Assembly (NCBI GenBank): GCA_022315425.1
Contig: JAIUPT010000033.1
Span: 1,550,001 to 1,614,000, forward strand
DNA: 64,000 nucleotides
DNA from: Pseudevernia furfuracea
Taxonomy: Eukaryota > Ascomycota > Lecanoromycetes > Lecanorales > Parmeliaceae
Direction of reading: 5' to 3'
Shown here: piece after piece, positions 1 through 10,439 of the stretch
Position numbering within the stretch: position 1 is the stretch's first letter
Layout: every line of letters starts with the position of its first letter
Position numbers and translations under genes: made by a program
The notes under the pieces: generated by a model
Databases searched by the model: none
Told to the model about the DNA's origin: nothing
The model's input: the letters and a program-made list of their open reading frames with translations, nothing else

Positions 1-422
1 CCAGCGGCGAAGAAAATGTTTGAAAATATCAGCCCCGTCCGTCGAGACAGTATGTCCGTTAGTCGACCGCTAAGCGGCTGGACAGCTGCATTGGCTATGA
101 GATATGCGGAAGCAAGCCAGGAGAGCAGGGACAACGAATTGAAAGATGCAGATATCGGGGCTGACAAGGTGGCTATGATTGTTGAGTCCAATGCAGCCAG
201 AAATGTACCAACCCAGATACTGCTCATGACCAGGAGAGCCTCTCCTGTGCTTGGTTCTTCTGCAAGTGGAACATCGTTCTCGTCCTGGCTGTCACCGGCG
301 TTGTCGGTATCTGGTCCATGTCTTGGTTCATCATCAGTGATGAGTTTGGTATTGCGATTACCAAGTAAAGGACTCGTTTCAGAGGAAGGTTCTTCCGCGT
401 TGTCATGCTCTGTCAATGCCAT
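1..422 (-). CDS. MFS transporter (DHA2 / Fnx1-Vba-like), N-terminal part
   Basis: The ATG is at 422-420 and the frame stays open to the window edge, giving 140 residues; the rest lies outside. An acidic, polar N-terminal tail of about 55 residues contains a SPLLG stretch, as in many fungal vacuolar transporters. It is followed by a first membrane helix (VGTFLAALDSTIIATL) and a second one ending in the classic MFS loop-2 signature GRLTDILSRRTG. The DSTI sequence in helix 1 and the tail resemble DHA2-family drug or vacuolar amino-acid transporters of the Fnx1/Vba type (family knowledge). Substrate and membrane are inferred only. Because the gene is cut, introns and the C-terminal half cannot be judged. 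Confidence 0.85.
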   Translation of the reverse strand, partial: MALTEHDNAEEPSSETSPLLGNRNTKLITDDEPRHGPDTDNAGDSQDENDVPLAEEPSTGEALLVMSSIWVGTFLAALDSTIIATLSAPISASFNSLSLLSWLASAYLIANAAVQPLSGRLTDILSRRTGLIFSNIFFAA

Positions 423-652
423 AGCTTAGAGGATGAATGTGCATATGAAAATTGCACATAAATCTTTCCAAAAAAGAAGTAACAAGGCAAACAAAGATGA
501 CGCATGCAGCCGACAAGTCTGAGCTCGAGAATGAAGGAAGTTGATCTATCCTGGTAGAAACATCGACTTGGTGACACCCCACTGCATCCTAGTGGAGAAA
601 GTGAATGCCGATAGCGGACTCCCAAGCGAGCGGGAGATCGACACGCCATTTA

Positions 653-800
653 GCGTATTCAAAATCCTCTGGAATGCTTGGCGTTAGAGATGCGACGCCA
701 CCCCACATGGATTTTCGTACTACTGTAGCATAAGCATCCTCCCCACAATTCTCAGATACCAATCACCAAATATCGCAAATAGTCAAATTTGAAGCTACAC
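653..800 (+). repeat. left terminal inverted repeat
   Basis: Left arm of the 775-bp element. It pairs with 1281-1427 over nearly its full length. The best-conserved blocks start at GCGTATTCAAAATCCTCTGG and at CAGATACCAATCACCAAATA. Confidence 0.8.
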
Positions 801-867
801 AAACTTCTTGACTGGTTTCATAGTCCCTTAATCGCCATGGTCCTTCCCGTTGATACATAAAAACGCG

Positions 868-1335
868 CTATGGCCAAGCATCTTCTACATGCCCGTCCTT
901 TCGCCGCATAGCGTCCTTCACCACCTGCCTTGCGTTCTCTTCGACTTTTTTTCGAGCCTTTGCTAGGGCCTTCTTCTTATTGCGTTGCTCCTTAGCCTTA
1001 GCCTTAGCAAGTTCATTCTCTCGCTGCTTCTTCTGAGCGGCGGCGGCGACGATAGCAGCTTAAGCATCGTCCTTTTCGCGTTGCTTCTGGGTCTGAGCCT
1101 GGGCTTTCTTCTTCTTGCGCTGCTCCTGTTTCAGCACCTATCTTTCAGCCTCCTTCGCAGCGGCCAGGTCAGCAGAGGTAAAGCGGTTGTCTGCGTTGTG
1201 AGTACGGGACCGGGGGAGAGGCGGCGGGGTGGCTGATGGGCCATTGATGCGTGTGAAAGGCATGACCGATAGGGCTGAGGTGTGTATAGCTTCAAATTTG
1301 ACTATTTGCGATATTTGGTGATTGGTATCTGACAA
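868..1335 (-). pseudogene. decayed transposase-like C-terminal tail
   Basis: A minus-strand frame from 1335 runs through AAAKEAER, meets TAG at 1140-1138, continues as a basic tail (KQEQRKKKKAQAQTQKQREK), meets another stop, then resumes with AKAKAKEQRNKKKALAKARK to a stop at 868. Such alanine/lysine/glutamine-rich tails are common at the C-terminus of fungal Fot/pogo DDE transposases (family knowledge). No DDE catalytic core is present. It is inert as a protein and serves only as a hint of the element's origin. Confidence 0.45.
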
Positions 1336-1427
1336 CTGTGGGAAGATGCTTATGCTACAGTACGAAAATCCTTGTGAAGTGACGTCGCATCTCTAACGCC
1401 AAGCATTCCAGAGGATTTTGAATACGC
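1281..1427 (-). repeat. right terminal inverted repeat
   Basis: Right arm of the 775-bp element, the reverse complement of 653-800. It ends with GAATACGC followed by TA at 1428-1429. Confidence 0.8.
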
Positions 1428-1604
1428 TAAAAGGTTGACAACTCTCGAGTTGCAAAGGTCATGTAGGTATCAAAAGGACTTGCTTTTGAGAGATTCTTGT
1501 GCATCAGCGCTCACCGTAGCCAAGTGCGCACCGAACTGTTGAGAAATACCAATCTACCTATCTCGAGTTATTGCGGTTTTCGAACAGTGTATCATTCTCA
1601 AATA

Positions 1605-2769
1605 CTATGCCTCGCTACTACTACCTATAAATCTACCACGCTCTCTACTCGCGTCCCGCAAAGGCACATGCTCCGCGTCATCCTCCATGTCGTCTGCGTC
1701 AAAGCTTTCAGCGCTTCCAGTCCTTGCCTCCTCATCCCTCAGCTTCCCGAATCCGTTTTTCAAAGCCCACTCTGCTCGGCTTGGGAATGGTGTATCGCAA
1801 TGAGGTGAATTTAGCATTGGGTAGTATCTTCTGTACGAGAAATAAGCGACGAGCATTCCTAGAATCGATCCCGTAGTGACATCGTAGACATCATGTCGAT
1901 AGTCTTCTAAGCGCGAGATCGCGATCAACGCAGCGCCGACTAGAGGTGCTAAGGCGAGCAAAACTCTCGCCAGGTCAGTTCGAGGTCGGAAAACATGCAT
2001 TTGCCCGGCGAAGAACCTGATCGGTCAGCCAGCTACCGGTGAAACAATCCTTCCGAGGTTCTTACAATGCTAGGTACCCCAGTCCACTAAAAGCAAGGCT
2101 ACTGTGACCGCTAGGAAAGCTTCTCCACCCATCATGTAGAACGTGGTGATCTGTCTCCGTGCATGAGCCAATCGTGATCAGCGTGTGCTCAGGGGTACCC
2201 TTCCTAGGCTTGCAGCGGGCGATCAGGTCCGGCCTTGGTCGTCCCACAGAATTTTTGACCACGTCCGTAAGGAATGTAGTCAGCATGATGCTGATAGCAA
2301 GACCAAGTATTGTGACATTCGCCTTGTGTAGACCGGGCCGGAGTATGATGGCCCATAGAAAAAATATACATAGTGGTAGAAAAACAGAGTAGGCAACGTT
2401 CCAAACTGCGTTGCCAAGTCAGCGCCAATGCAGGCAAGGCAAGACTTGAAGGCTGCATACTGACAGGTACACGCTCAACCGCGGCGTGAGGGTATTGTAT
2501 AGAGATGTTGTCTAAGGAGAACATGCGGTGGAAGGGCTCGACGAGTACTTGGATCTGCGCAAGAGTCAGTCTGCTGATCCTAATCTGAGCAATTTGAGCC
2601 ATTGGTAACTCACTAAGCCATATGCCAGCAGCAACAGGGCGAAACCAACGTAGTCTGCAGCGTAGGAACGGTTCCAGAACCTGGAGACTGAAGACATGAA
2701 GCCTTCTTCTTTGCCAGCTATCTTCTTCCCAGCGGCGCGGGGCATGGTCGTCAACGAGATTGGCCGCAT
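1605..2769 (-). CDS. DPP1: DPP1-like diacylglycerol pyrophosphate / lipid phosphate phosphatase (PAP2 family)
   Basis: Four exons (2769-2614, 2554-2461, 2405-2066, 2016-1605) give 333 residues. All introns are GT..AG and keep the frame. The three PAP2 phosphatase motifs are complete: KNSVGRPRP (residues about 134-141), PSGH (181-184) and SRLEDYRHDVYD (231-242) with the catalytic histidines. Several hydrophobic segments flank them, as in integral membrane lipid phosphatases that dephosphorylate diacylglycerol pyrophosphate and phosphatidate. The acidic, arginine-rich C-terminal tail of about 70 residues is not conserved in the core family. It is divergent from MED7 with a 182-bp gap. LPP1-like specificity cannot be excluded. 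Confidence 0.92.
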
Positions 2770-2951
2770 TGGACCTTCATCTATTAGTATGGAGTCCCAT
2801 GGGCGTCAAGAGGCGGCAGTGAAGCTGAAGCTTGCAGCCTAATAATTGGCTCATACCAAAGTGAATTTCGGCTGCTAGCGTGTTTACCCCAGATTCCAAC
2901 CACATCCCTGCGCTGCCACTCGAAAGCCTTTCCTATTGAATCTCGACAATA
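2770..2951. promoter_or_regulatory. shared divergent promoter region DPP1 / MED7
   Basis: The start codons of the two divergent genes lie 182 bp apart, so both promoters and 5' leaders must fit here or overlap. No clear TATA box is visible. Confidence 0.5.
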
Positions 2952-3650
2952 ATGGCAGACCAACCTCAGCCGGGTACTATCAGCGCCGCCTTCCCCGCTC
3001 CACCACCCTTCTACAAATCTTTCACGTCGCAAAACCTCGAGCGTCTACAAGAGCACCTCGAATCCTCAGGCCAGCCCGCCTCGCCAGCTACACAGCCAAC
3101 CACAGCGCCACTTTCAGCCGTCCTCTCTCTACCACCTGAGCTACGCAACCTCATCCCTCCACCTCCACCAGCAGAGGGCAAATACCGCGCCTTCGGCACC
3201 CTACACGAAGTCTCTTCAACACCGGCCTCGGAAGACCAGCAAACGCCGACCCCCGCCCGCCTTCTCTCCCTTACACATAAAATCCTGCTGACTTTCCTCT
3301 CCCTCACCAACGCACTCGCGACCAATCCTGCAGCCTACGGCCCCATATGGGACGAGCTCCACGAAATGTTCCAGGAGACCAACAAGGTCATTAATGGGTA
3401 TCGACCGCATCAGGCGAGGGAAACGCTCATTCTGATGTTGGAAGAGCAGTTGGAGAGGGTGAGAGGTGAAACAAAGGGGGTGGGAGAGGCTGTGAAGAGG
3501 GCGAAAGAGGTGGTTGAAACGCTGGGCAAGGATGATCATGGAGGTGTGGAAATGGACCAGCTTCGAGAGCCGGTAAGCCAGGGAAGTAGGAAGGAGCGAG
3601 ATGTGGAAAGACGGATTTGGAAAGTGTTGGAGAGGGAGGTGGGGAGATAG
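2952..3650 (+). CDS. MED7: Mediator complex subunit 7
   Basis: Single exon of 232 residues. The N-terminus reads AFPAPPPFYKSFT, followed by LPPELRNLIPPPPP and GKYRAFG, the hallmark proline-rich start of MED7 that contacts the Mediator middle module. The C-terminal half contains the region around NALATNPAAYG and KVINGYRPHQARETLI, then a coiled coil (EEQLERVRGETKGVGEAV) that pairs with MED21. MED7 is a nuclear RNA polymerase II co-activator subunit. Length is close to fungal orthologues. The ATG at 2952 lies directly before the conserved start. Confidence 0.95.
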   Translation: MADQPQPGTISAAFPAPPPFYKSFTSQNLERLQEHLESSGQPASPATQPTTAPLSAVLSLPPELRNLIPPPPPAEGKYRAFGTLHEVSSTPASEDQQTPTPARLLSLTHKILLTFLSLTNALATNPAAYGPIWDELHEMFQETNKVINGYRPHQARETLILMLEEQLERVRGETKGVGEAVKRAKEVVETLGKDDHGGVEMDQLREPVSQGSRKERDVERRIWKVLEREVGR

Positions 3651-5186
3651 TTGGGGCCAAGGTGGGGGGTGCCCTTTTACGATTGAAAGATTATCAGTAC
3701 CCAGCTATGAGCGATGGAGCTTCGAGCCGTTTACAGCATCTACTACGTTTTACCCATACGCCAAGATTTGCCATTTCGAGTTCGATGCATGTATATACCC
3801 TTTCGATCATGAAGTTGATGAGATTGTCGAAGCCTGAAAATGCCTGTGGATCATATGGTACCAGCTCGAGCCATCAGTCGTCCCAACGTGTGGGTTCCGC
3901 CACTCCAAATACCATGCCACAGCTTACTCATACTCACATTCTTCCCTCCACAGGCTCTCGTCCCTTTGAGACCTTGATAAAGCATCCACGATGTCCCCCA
4001 GCACCTCGATCCTCACACTGCATGAGTGAGGGGATAGGCAGACCTAAAGTAGACAGGGAATTTAGCCCCCGCCTATGCTTAAAAGCAATAGCAGTCTCTT
4101 TGGTATGCCGGCATGAGCATGCAGTACTGCAGGTTCTTGATGTAATAATACATTAGCAGTGTTTCAGATTTCCGAAGAAGGGTGGTCGGGACGAGAGCCG
4201 GGCCGAGCTAGCGAAACAACGGGAAGAACTGAAGTGTTCTCCCCCACTCCTTGGATGAAGACATTCGCTGCTCCTTTTCTTTTTCCTTTTCTTTTTCCCC
4301 CAGCCAATCTATGTTCCGCCAGTTATCAGCTTTACAAAGAGTACAGAGGTACTGTTACAAAGAGTACAGAGGTACTGCTTCCAACAAGCTCTAACCTCTG
4401 TGGCAAGCATGTTGAGCTATATCTGCTATCATTATCCACCTACGAGTAGGAGCTCGTGCGCATGAACTCTCGGCTCCGTGGTCTGTGAATGCAGCGAGGA
4501 CGTGCAGATCAGCTCATGGCTCGTGAACCTGAATACCACCATGTGCATCGTCACTATGCAGATCACCGAGATTAGGCACTCAGTCAGTACATGATGAGGG
4601 AAATACTTGCTTCCTCAGCCACTGTAATCAGATCAGCCGAGTCGTTGATCATGGCGAGGGCAGATCATTACCAGCTTCAAGTCTGTGCCTAACCACATAC
4701 CTGCATCGAGTTTGTCTTCTTGAGCCTGTATCAGCCAACTGGCAAATACCAAATCCTCAGCCTGGTAGCCTTGTTCAATGTTTCATTCCGTCCCACGTCG
4801 ATCACATACCGCTTTCGTCCAGCATCTCCATCATCGCTATGCGCTGACTACGCCCCTGTCTGCTTCCATCAGTTTCAATGCATTGCCCCATTTCAATTTT
4901 TGTGGGTAAGCCAAGATTTGAGATCCTTCGTTCATGCAGTTCATGCTGCATTGCTATATTCGCTGCTTCCGCAGTTCCATTCACCTGATAGGATTCACAC
5001 CCAATGCCGAGTGGTACGCGCTTGTCTCTTGTCAATAGATTTCATACATGTGGCCTTGGTGCCGTGAAGCCAGGTTCCTTGAAAATGATACTGGTAGCTT
5101 CTTGTATTTCTCCATACTTCGGTTTCTCGTCACTGTGTAATCAAAGTAAAAGCCTTCCATCTCCCTGAAATTGAAGCGAAAAAACC
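3651..5186. other. intergenic region, no supported gene
   Basis: Open frames here lack family signatures, and several of them start only at non-ATG codons. A polypyrimidine stretch (about 4273-4302) and a perfect 23-bp tandem duplication (4332-4377) are the only structures seen. The last part presumably holds the promoter of the gene starting at 5187. Confidence 0.6.
4332..4377. repeat. perfect 23-bp tandem duplication
   Basis: The 23-bp unit at 4332-4354, starting TTACAAAGAGTACAGAGGTA, is repeated exactly at 4355-4377. Confidence 0.9.
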
Positions 5187-6753
5187 ATGGCAACCCCAAC
5201 GACGGCTCCGACTCCAGAGCAGCTTCGGGCACTGTTGAATGGAACAGCCGGCAAACCTCCTGCCGGAGTAATGCCCAACTTACAAAATCCACCGAACCTC
5301 AACGCCTTCCTCATTTTGACATTGACGCTGGCCTTGACTTTCGGAACTTTGGCTATTCTTATGCGCATGTATACAAAATTGTTTATAATTCGATCCGTTG
5401 CTTATGAGGACTGTACGTTCCCACAGCTTGCTCCTCCCATATGCATACTGACGCTCCTTAGATGCTGTCATGCTCGGATGGGTAAGGCCTTGGGGAGGGG
5501 GGAATTTTCTAGTCTTACTGACATTACTAAGTTATCCCAAATTGCGGAGACAGTTCCATCTGCAATTACGACTAGACATGGTGCCGGATCCCATATGTGG
5601 GACATACAATTGAAAACTTTCTTCGATATGCTCTATGTACATTTCCCCTCCGAACATCTGTTACATACATGAGGAAACTTACCATGCTTCTAGTGGACTA
5701 ATCTCTCTTCAATACTATATTGTCCCGTTGTTTTCTTCGTCAAATTATCTATTCTCCTCCAGTATCTGAGAATCTTCGTGCCCAACAGAAAGGGAAACAT
5801 GTCCACTTTTGTTGCAATACAGCTCTGTGTTTGGAGTTGCTTCACGATGTACCTGGTCGCTGCCATCTTTGCGATTGTCCAATGTACTCCACGCGAGAAG
5901 ATCTGGAATCCGTTGATGACGACAGGTTACTGCATCGACACCAGCGCTGCATACTTGTCAACTGCAATATTCAACGTCATCACTGACTTCGCAATCTTGA
6001 TCCTTCCGATGCCAAGTCTCTGGAAGTTACAGATGCCTCTGAAAAGGAAGATCCTGACAACAGCAATATTTGCGACCGGTTTCCTGTAAGTATCTACCAA
6101 AACACCGAGTCACCAGCCGAGAGAAATCCACCCCTTCACCACCGACTTCGACAAACACTTACTGGTTTCGAAACATTAGTGCTTGTGTGACATCTATCCT
6201 GCGCACGTACTACGCTTGGCAGATTGTCCAGTCGCGTGACATCAGCTACAACGTGGCCAAGATGGGTTTCTGGACCTACGCCGAGATTGCCATTGGAACC
6301 ATAGTCAGCTGCATGCCCGTCCTACCCAAATTCCTCCGACACTTCAGCCCGAAAATCCACGCGACGTTCGCCTCGAAATCCAAATCCAAGCCGGGCAGCA
6401 GTAGCAACCCCCGACAAGCCAAGCCCCAATCTCCCGTCGCGATAGAAAAGCCGGGGAGCTCGGCGAAATCATCATCCGAGAAACCTTTCTTCACCAAAGG
6501 CGGTGGAAGAGGAGAAACCGGTGTCTTGCAGATATGGAATGAAGCCTATCACCAGTCGGCTGCCGTCGAGGTCAAGGGCGAGTACGTCACGCTGGACGAG
6601 TACGACGCTGTGCTACCAAGGAAGGATACGGCTAGTGAATCGGCCCCGAGGAGGGCCCAGGGCACAGCTACACGACGAGATGATTTGGAGAGCGGCACGT
6701 ATGACTTCGCCGATCGGATAGATTATTCTTCCGCAAAGGAGATGAGGTTTTAA
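5187..6753 (+). CDS. rhodopsin-domain integral membrane protein (PTH11-related, no CFEM)
   Basis: Five exons (5187-5412, 5462-5481, 5532-5636, 5694-6085, 6180-6753) give 438 residues. Splicing restores the signature EDYAVMLGW of the fungal rhodopsin-like domain, followed by TTRHGAGSHMWD, VFFVKLSILLQYLRIF and CTPREKIWNP, with about seven membrane helices before a polar serine/lysine-rich cytoplasmic tail. This family is plasma-membrane and GPCR-like in topology; most members have no known ligand (family knowledge). No cysteine-rich CFEM domain precedes the helices. The second exon is only 20 nt. It is convergent with the next gene. Confidence 0.88.
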
Positions 6754-7125
6754 GGAAGTGCAGTGGTTGCAAACGGGATGATAAAAGCTCGCGCCCCGAT
6801 CCCCGGCTGTCATCATTGGTCTCGTCCTGCTCATTTGGAATGGCTGTGCACTGCGATGACTCTTGTCGTTGGTACCGTCTTGTTGAAAGGGTGGCAGATA
6901 TCTTGGGGTCCGCTCTTGATTTTCGCGGCTGTGAAAGCATTTAGAGCGGGCTGGCATCTAGGTCAAAGAAAAGAATGACTGGATACTTCAATTATTCTCA
7001 TTACCCCTTAAAGGCCATGGTCTCTCATTTTACACTACATCTGGACGTCCTCCAAGTCTCCCAAAAACCCATGTGCGTAGCGATATCCAAACATGCCCAA
7101 AATCCTACCCCGTTCGCAACATGGA
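6754..7125. other. 3' intergenic region between convergent genes
   Basis: Shared terminator region of two convergent genes. No further coding signal is seen. Confidence 0.6.
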
Positions 7126-8754
7126 TCAAGCAGTCGCGGCTCGAAGAACCGGCCTTTTCGGCCTCGCATTCTTCAACTTCAAATATCTCGCCATCGCCAC
7201 ATCATACTCTCCCGCCCGGCCCTCTCTCTCCCCCGCAATCCCTCTGTTTCCCCTCCACACCGAACACGCTTTCCCCCAAAGCACCTTGATCAAGCCCCCA
7301 ACCCCGAGTATGAACGGAATCAGCTGCCCCAAACTCGTCAAAGACTGCAACCCACCAACCTCATTCCACACGATCGTCAACTCTATCTGCACAATCAGCA
7401 GAGCAATGAATACAAACTGTTGAGTTGCCGCAAACGCCCACTTGGCGGTAGGGTTTGGCACGTGGATCTGCGACAGCTGCAGGTCCGAAGCGATGGTCAG
7501 GTGCCGCCAGTCCGGCGTCGTCGTCGTCTCGGACCTCTGGTCGAGTTCGTACATGCGGTTTAGAATGCGCGGCCATTTCCACGGCGCGATGGCTCCCAGG
7601 GCGATCAAGTGTTGGCTCACTCCTTGTCGGAGACTGGTTGATGGCTTGTTGGTCCAGGTTGAGCGCAGAGCGCCGGAAGCGCATTGCAGATAGGGGGTTG
7701 GATCTGAGCACTGGGTTTTCCCATGGGGGGTAAAGAACTTGAGGCAGGTACGGTGGGTTATTCGCTTCTTGTCCGGTGAGGTGGTGTTTTCTGGATAGAT
7801 TGACATCAACAGATCGAGATACTTCTGTGCTTGGTCCACTCCTTCCAAGATAGCGTGGTCACTGTCAGAAGCCATTTTCAATGCAACAGGGGTCTTGCGT
7901 TGATTCTCTCGGAAAGTTGAGTGACTGCTGATACTGCTCTGGGCAATATCAGAGGCTTTTTCCACGATTGTGAGCTTTGCACCCTGTGACTGTTTTGAGG
8001 CAGAAGGCTGTAGCTCTAATGTATCTCTCTGCCGCTCTTTGTTAGGCTCTCCATTCGAAATACCGCTGGGCTTCGATACGTTCTCGACTGCGCCAACAGC
8101 CCTAATGAACGAAGCTCGAGCATCTCTCATCCGAAAGTCGTATACGAGGGTCGCAGCGTCCCGTGAAGCGTAACTCGGAGCAGTCCAGGTCGCAGCGAAG
8201 AGTGACTGGACTTTCATCACAGTCCTCAACCACCCATAGAATCCAACTCTCCAGAAATAGAACGAATATGTACCACAAGGCGTAGGAAGCATGATATCCA
8301 GCCCCTTCCACCAAAAACATACATTGAACAGTGCTCCAAATGTCATTATAGTCATCCTCAAAAGCAGCCGTTCCTGAGAGGTCTCTCTGTACTTCGTCGC
8401 GTATCGCGCCGTTTCCGTAATACCGACAAGTCCAGTCACGATGCCAATCTGCAGCAGTAAGAAAGCATGGACAACGTAAGTACTTTGAGCGTAGACGAAG
8501 TAGATGAAGCCAACAATGATCAGGGCAAGCAGAAAGAGATTGTTGACCGCGCGCAACGCCTTCGCCTCCCGGAAGTAGAAATAATTCGAGAACCAGACTG
8601 CGAAGATTTGAGTGTAGTAGCCAATCCGAATGCCTATGCCGAAGATGTCAGAATTACCTGCGAACCCACAGGCCATGAGTGCGCTCTTCGTTGACGGAGA
8701 GCCAATCGTGAGTTTAGGCGAAGAGAGACCGGAAAAGACATGAAAGATGTGCAT
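7126..8754 (-). CDS. fungal multi-pass membrane protein of unknown function
   Basis: Uninterrupted frame of 542 residues. The N-terminal part reads CGFAGNSDIFGIGIRIGYY, followed by about five hydrophobic helices within the first 200 residues. A long polar loop with a serine/lysine-rich stretch comes next, then two more helices near the C-terminus (FVFIALLIVQIELTIV and LIPFILGVGGLIKVLW). The GNSD..G.GIR.GYY start is a pattern I associate with a widespread, uncharacterised Pezizomycotina membrane family; no function is assigned. The ATG at 8754 is used, but the methionine directly before ACGFAGNS (about 8673) would also leave all helices intact. Confidence 0.75.
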   Translation of the reverse strand: MHIFHVFSGLSSPKLTIGSPSTKSALMACGFAGNSDIFGIGIRIGYYTQIFAVWFSNYFYFREAKALRAVNNLFLLALIIVGFIYFVYAQSTYVVHAFLLLQIGIVTGLVGITETARYATKYRETSQERLLLRMTIMTFGALFNVCFWWKGLDIMLPTPCGTYSFYFWRVGFYGWLRTVMKVQSLFAATWTAPSYASRDAATLVYDFRMRDARASFIRAVGAVENVSKPSGISNGEPNKERQRDTLELQPSASKQSQGAKLTIVEKASDIAQSSISSHSTFRENQRKTPVALKMASDSDHAILEGVDQAQKYLDLLMSIYPENTTSPDKKRITHRTCLKFFTPHGKTQCSDPTPYLQCASGALRSTWTNKPSTSLRQGVSQHLIALGAIAPWKWPRILNRMYELDQRSETTTTPDWRHLTIASDLQLSQIHVPNPTAKWAFAATQQFVFIALLIVQIELTIVWNEVGGLQSLTSLGQLIPFILGVGGLIKVLWGKACSVWRGNRGIAGEREGRAGEYDVAMARYLKLKNARPKRPVLRAATA

Positions 8755-9471
8755 CCATTCCGAAAGTCGGGGATTATAGACACTATCTAGTGATTAAGGC
8801 AGAAACAAAAAAAACAAGGAAAGAACGATTGTAGACTCATGGTAAAGTCTAAGAAAAGATATGTGCGATGTCCAAAATAGCCGCCGACATCTGTTTCAGA
8901 ACAACGAGCTGAAAAAACATGGACCCAACGCACAAGCTGCTCAAGGAGACCGACACCACCAGCGAAGCGGGATCCTCCTGACAATTGGCTAATGTGCCCA
9001 TGTTACACAGCCGGTTACACAGGCAGCTGCAACCTCGTTCTGCTCGTGCTTTGCGCTGCTGCGCCACACAGCTGCTTCCTGCAGATGTGTGCACACTGCA
9101 TGATATGACGCGGCTAAGCAACTAGCTGATGTCTCCAGTGTCCCCAGAGAGCTGTGTTCATCCCATTGTTGGCATCCGAGTCATGTGGTAGGTACGTACC
9201 TAAAGGTGCCACGAGTGCCATCGTTGGGGTCGAAGACTCGAGGACAAGCTTTCCATGGCTTCCGGCCTCCCATGATGAATCCACCGCCACAGGCGAGGAA
9301 TCCCTGAATCTTGAACCGGTTTCTTCGGGAAATATCCGGCCGTTACTCTAGAACCGGCAGTGTGCCCCTGGGCCGCGTAACGAGTAGTACATAAGATGAG
9401 GGGCATCGCATTTTGTTTTCTTGTCGCGTTGCCCTACCTCCAAACCCCATTGAGCAGCTGCATGATCTCTC
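8755..9471. other. intergenic region
   Basis: Presumed promoter of the membrane protein gene. Minus-strand open frames here show no recognisable family. Confidence 0.5.
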
Positions 9472-9912
9472 TCAGACCACCATTTTCTGTGTATAAATAA
9501 AAAAAAGCAAAGGTACGTGTCTTGAGCAGTCGTCGAGGAGGGTTCGAGCGTCTCTGACTGTCCCTCGGAAGGTCCAATTGCCGAGCCTCTGACGACCCTC
9601 ACTTCCCTCGAACGCCATGTGTACCGAATCCACCTCCAGTCCTGTCAACTTCGTCCTTCCGGGCTCAGCTACGAGCTCCATCATCAAACCTGGTGGGACG
9701 GTACCGGGCAAGACCAAATGCCTCGATTGTGATTGTGGCGGATTTGACTGCTGCGTCTGCTGCATTCCGGACTGCTGTGTTGTCATGTAGACTGCACACC
9801 TTAGACGTGTGATGCTGTACCGGTATGGTACTGGGAGATAAGGATATGGCAGTCCGTCAAGTGTCAGATGGGGAAGAATTTCAAGAGCTGGATTTAGAGG
9901 ACTGGATACCAT
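9472..9912 (-). CDS. hypothetical small protein
   Basis: An ATG-initiated frame of 146 residues with a proline-rich start (LDGLPYPYLPVPYRY) and a glutamine-rich middle (TTQQSGMQQTQQSNPPQSQS). No signal peptide, membrane helix or known domain is seen. It lies isolated between the membrane protein and the coiled-coil gene. The reading frame could be chance; there is no homology-based support. Confidence 0.3.
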   Translation of the reverse strand: MVSSPLNPALEILPHLTLDGLPYPYLPVPYRYSITRLRCAVYMTTQQSGMQQTQQSNPPQSQSRHLVLPGTVPPGLMMELVAEPGRTKLTGLEVDSVHMAFEGSEGRQRLGNWTFRGTVRDARTLLDDCSRHVPLLFFIYTQKMVV

Positions 9913-10439
9913 CTGAGATGCTTAGGAATTATAACATTCTGAACACTGGAGATGACCTATCCTGATTACAATATTATTTCTCCCATGACAGTTATATAAG
10001 AATGCGAAAAGAAATCAAGCTGAATATCCAGTTCATTATTCTTTGTGGATGAGTTGAAGAGAAAGAAGTTGAGACTCGCTTGCTGCACATTGCCGGCCGC
10101 CCGACGTTACACAAAGAGGACCCTCATCATGAAGATGTGGGAACAGGTTCTGCTTATCGTTGGAGGCAGGTCCATTGAGTACGACACAGCTATCAGTACT
10201 TTAATGCAACTTGCCTATGGCACCAGCACACCGTTATATATGTAGAGGGTTTGGGCACGAGCGCAGCAATATGTCGTGTCAATAACATTACAAGTGATAG
10301 CTACAGATCTGCAACCATTGAGGCTGGAAAATTATATCTCATTGTAAATGTAGAGATACTAAGCTGAAACACTAGTGGGGTATTCGCTGAACGCTGAAAA
10401 GTACTTGTTATATAGAATGGCGAGAAATTGTGCGCACCC
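9913..10439. other. intergenic region
   Basis: AT-rich stretch downstream of the coiled-coil gene; nothing else supported. Confidence 0.5.

Larger units (their letters stand above)
651..1429. mobile_element. TA-flanked inverted-repeat element (Tc1/mariner-pogo-like, non-autonomous)
   Basis: Two inverted arms of about 147 bp (653-800 and 1281-1427) match almost base for base, with a few substitutions and a small indel. Both outer ends read TA-GCGTATTC when read inward, so the element of 775 bp is bounded by the TA dinucleotide duplicated by Tc1/mariner-superfamily elements. The interior holds a lysine/arginine/glutamine-rich reading frame on the minus strand that is broken by stops. The long arms are unusual for a plain MITE, so it may be an internally deleted or foldback derivative of a Fot/pogo-type transposon. 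Superfamily assignment is inference from the TA flanks and the basic tail. Confidence 0.75.

Noticed and set aside
4720..5067. 115-codon plus-strand frame before the rhodopsin-like gene
   Set aside because: Starts at TTG, no recognisable domain, probable promoter DNA.
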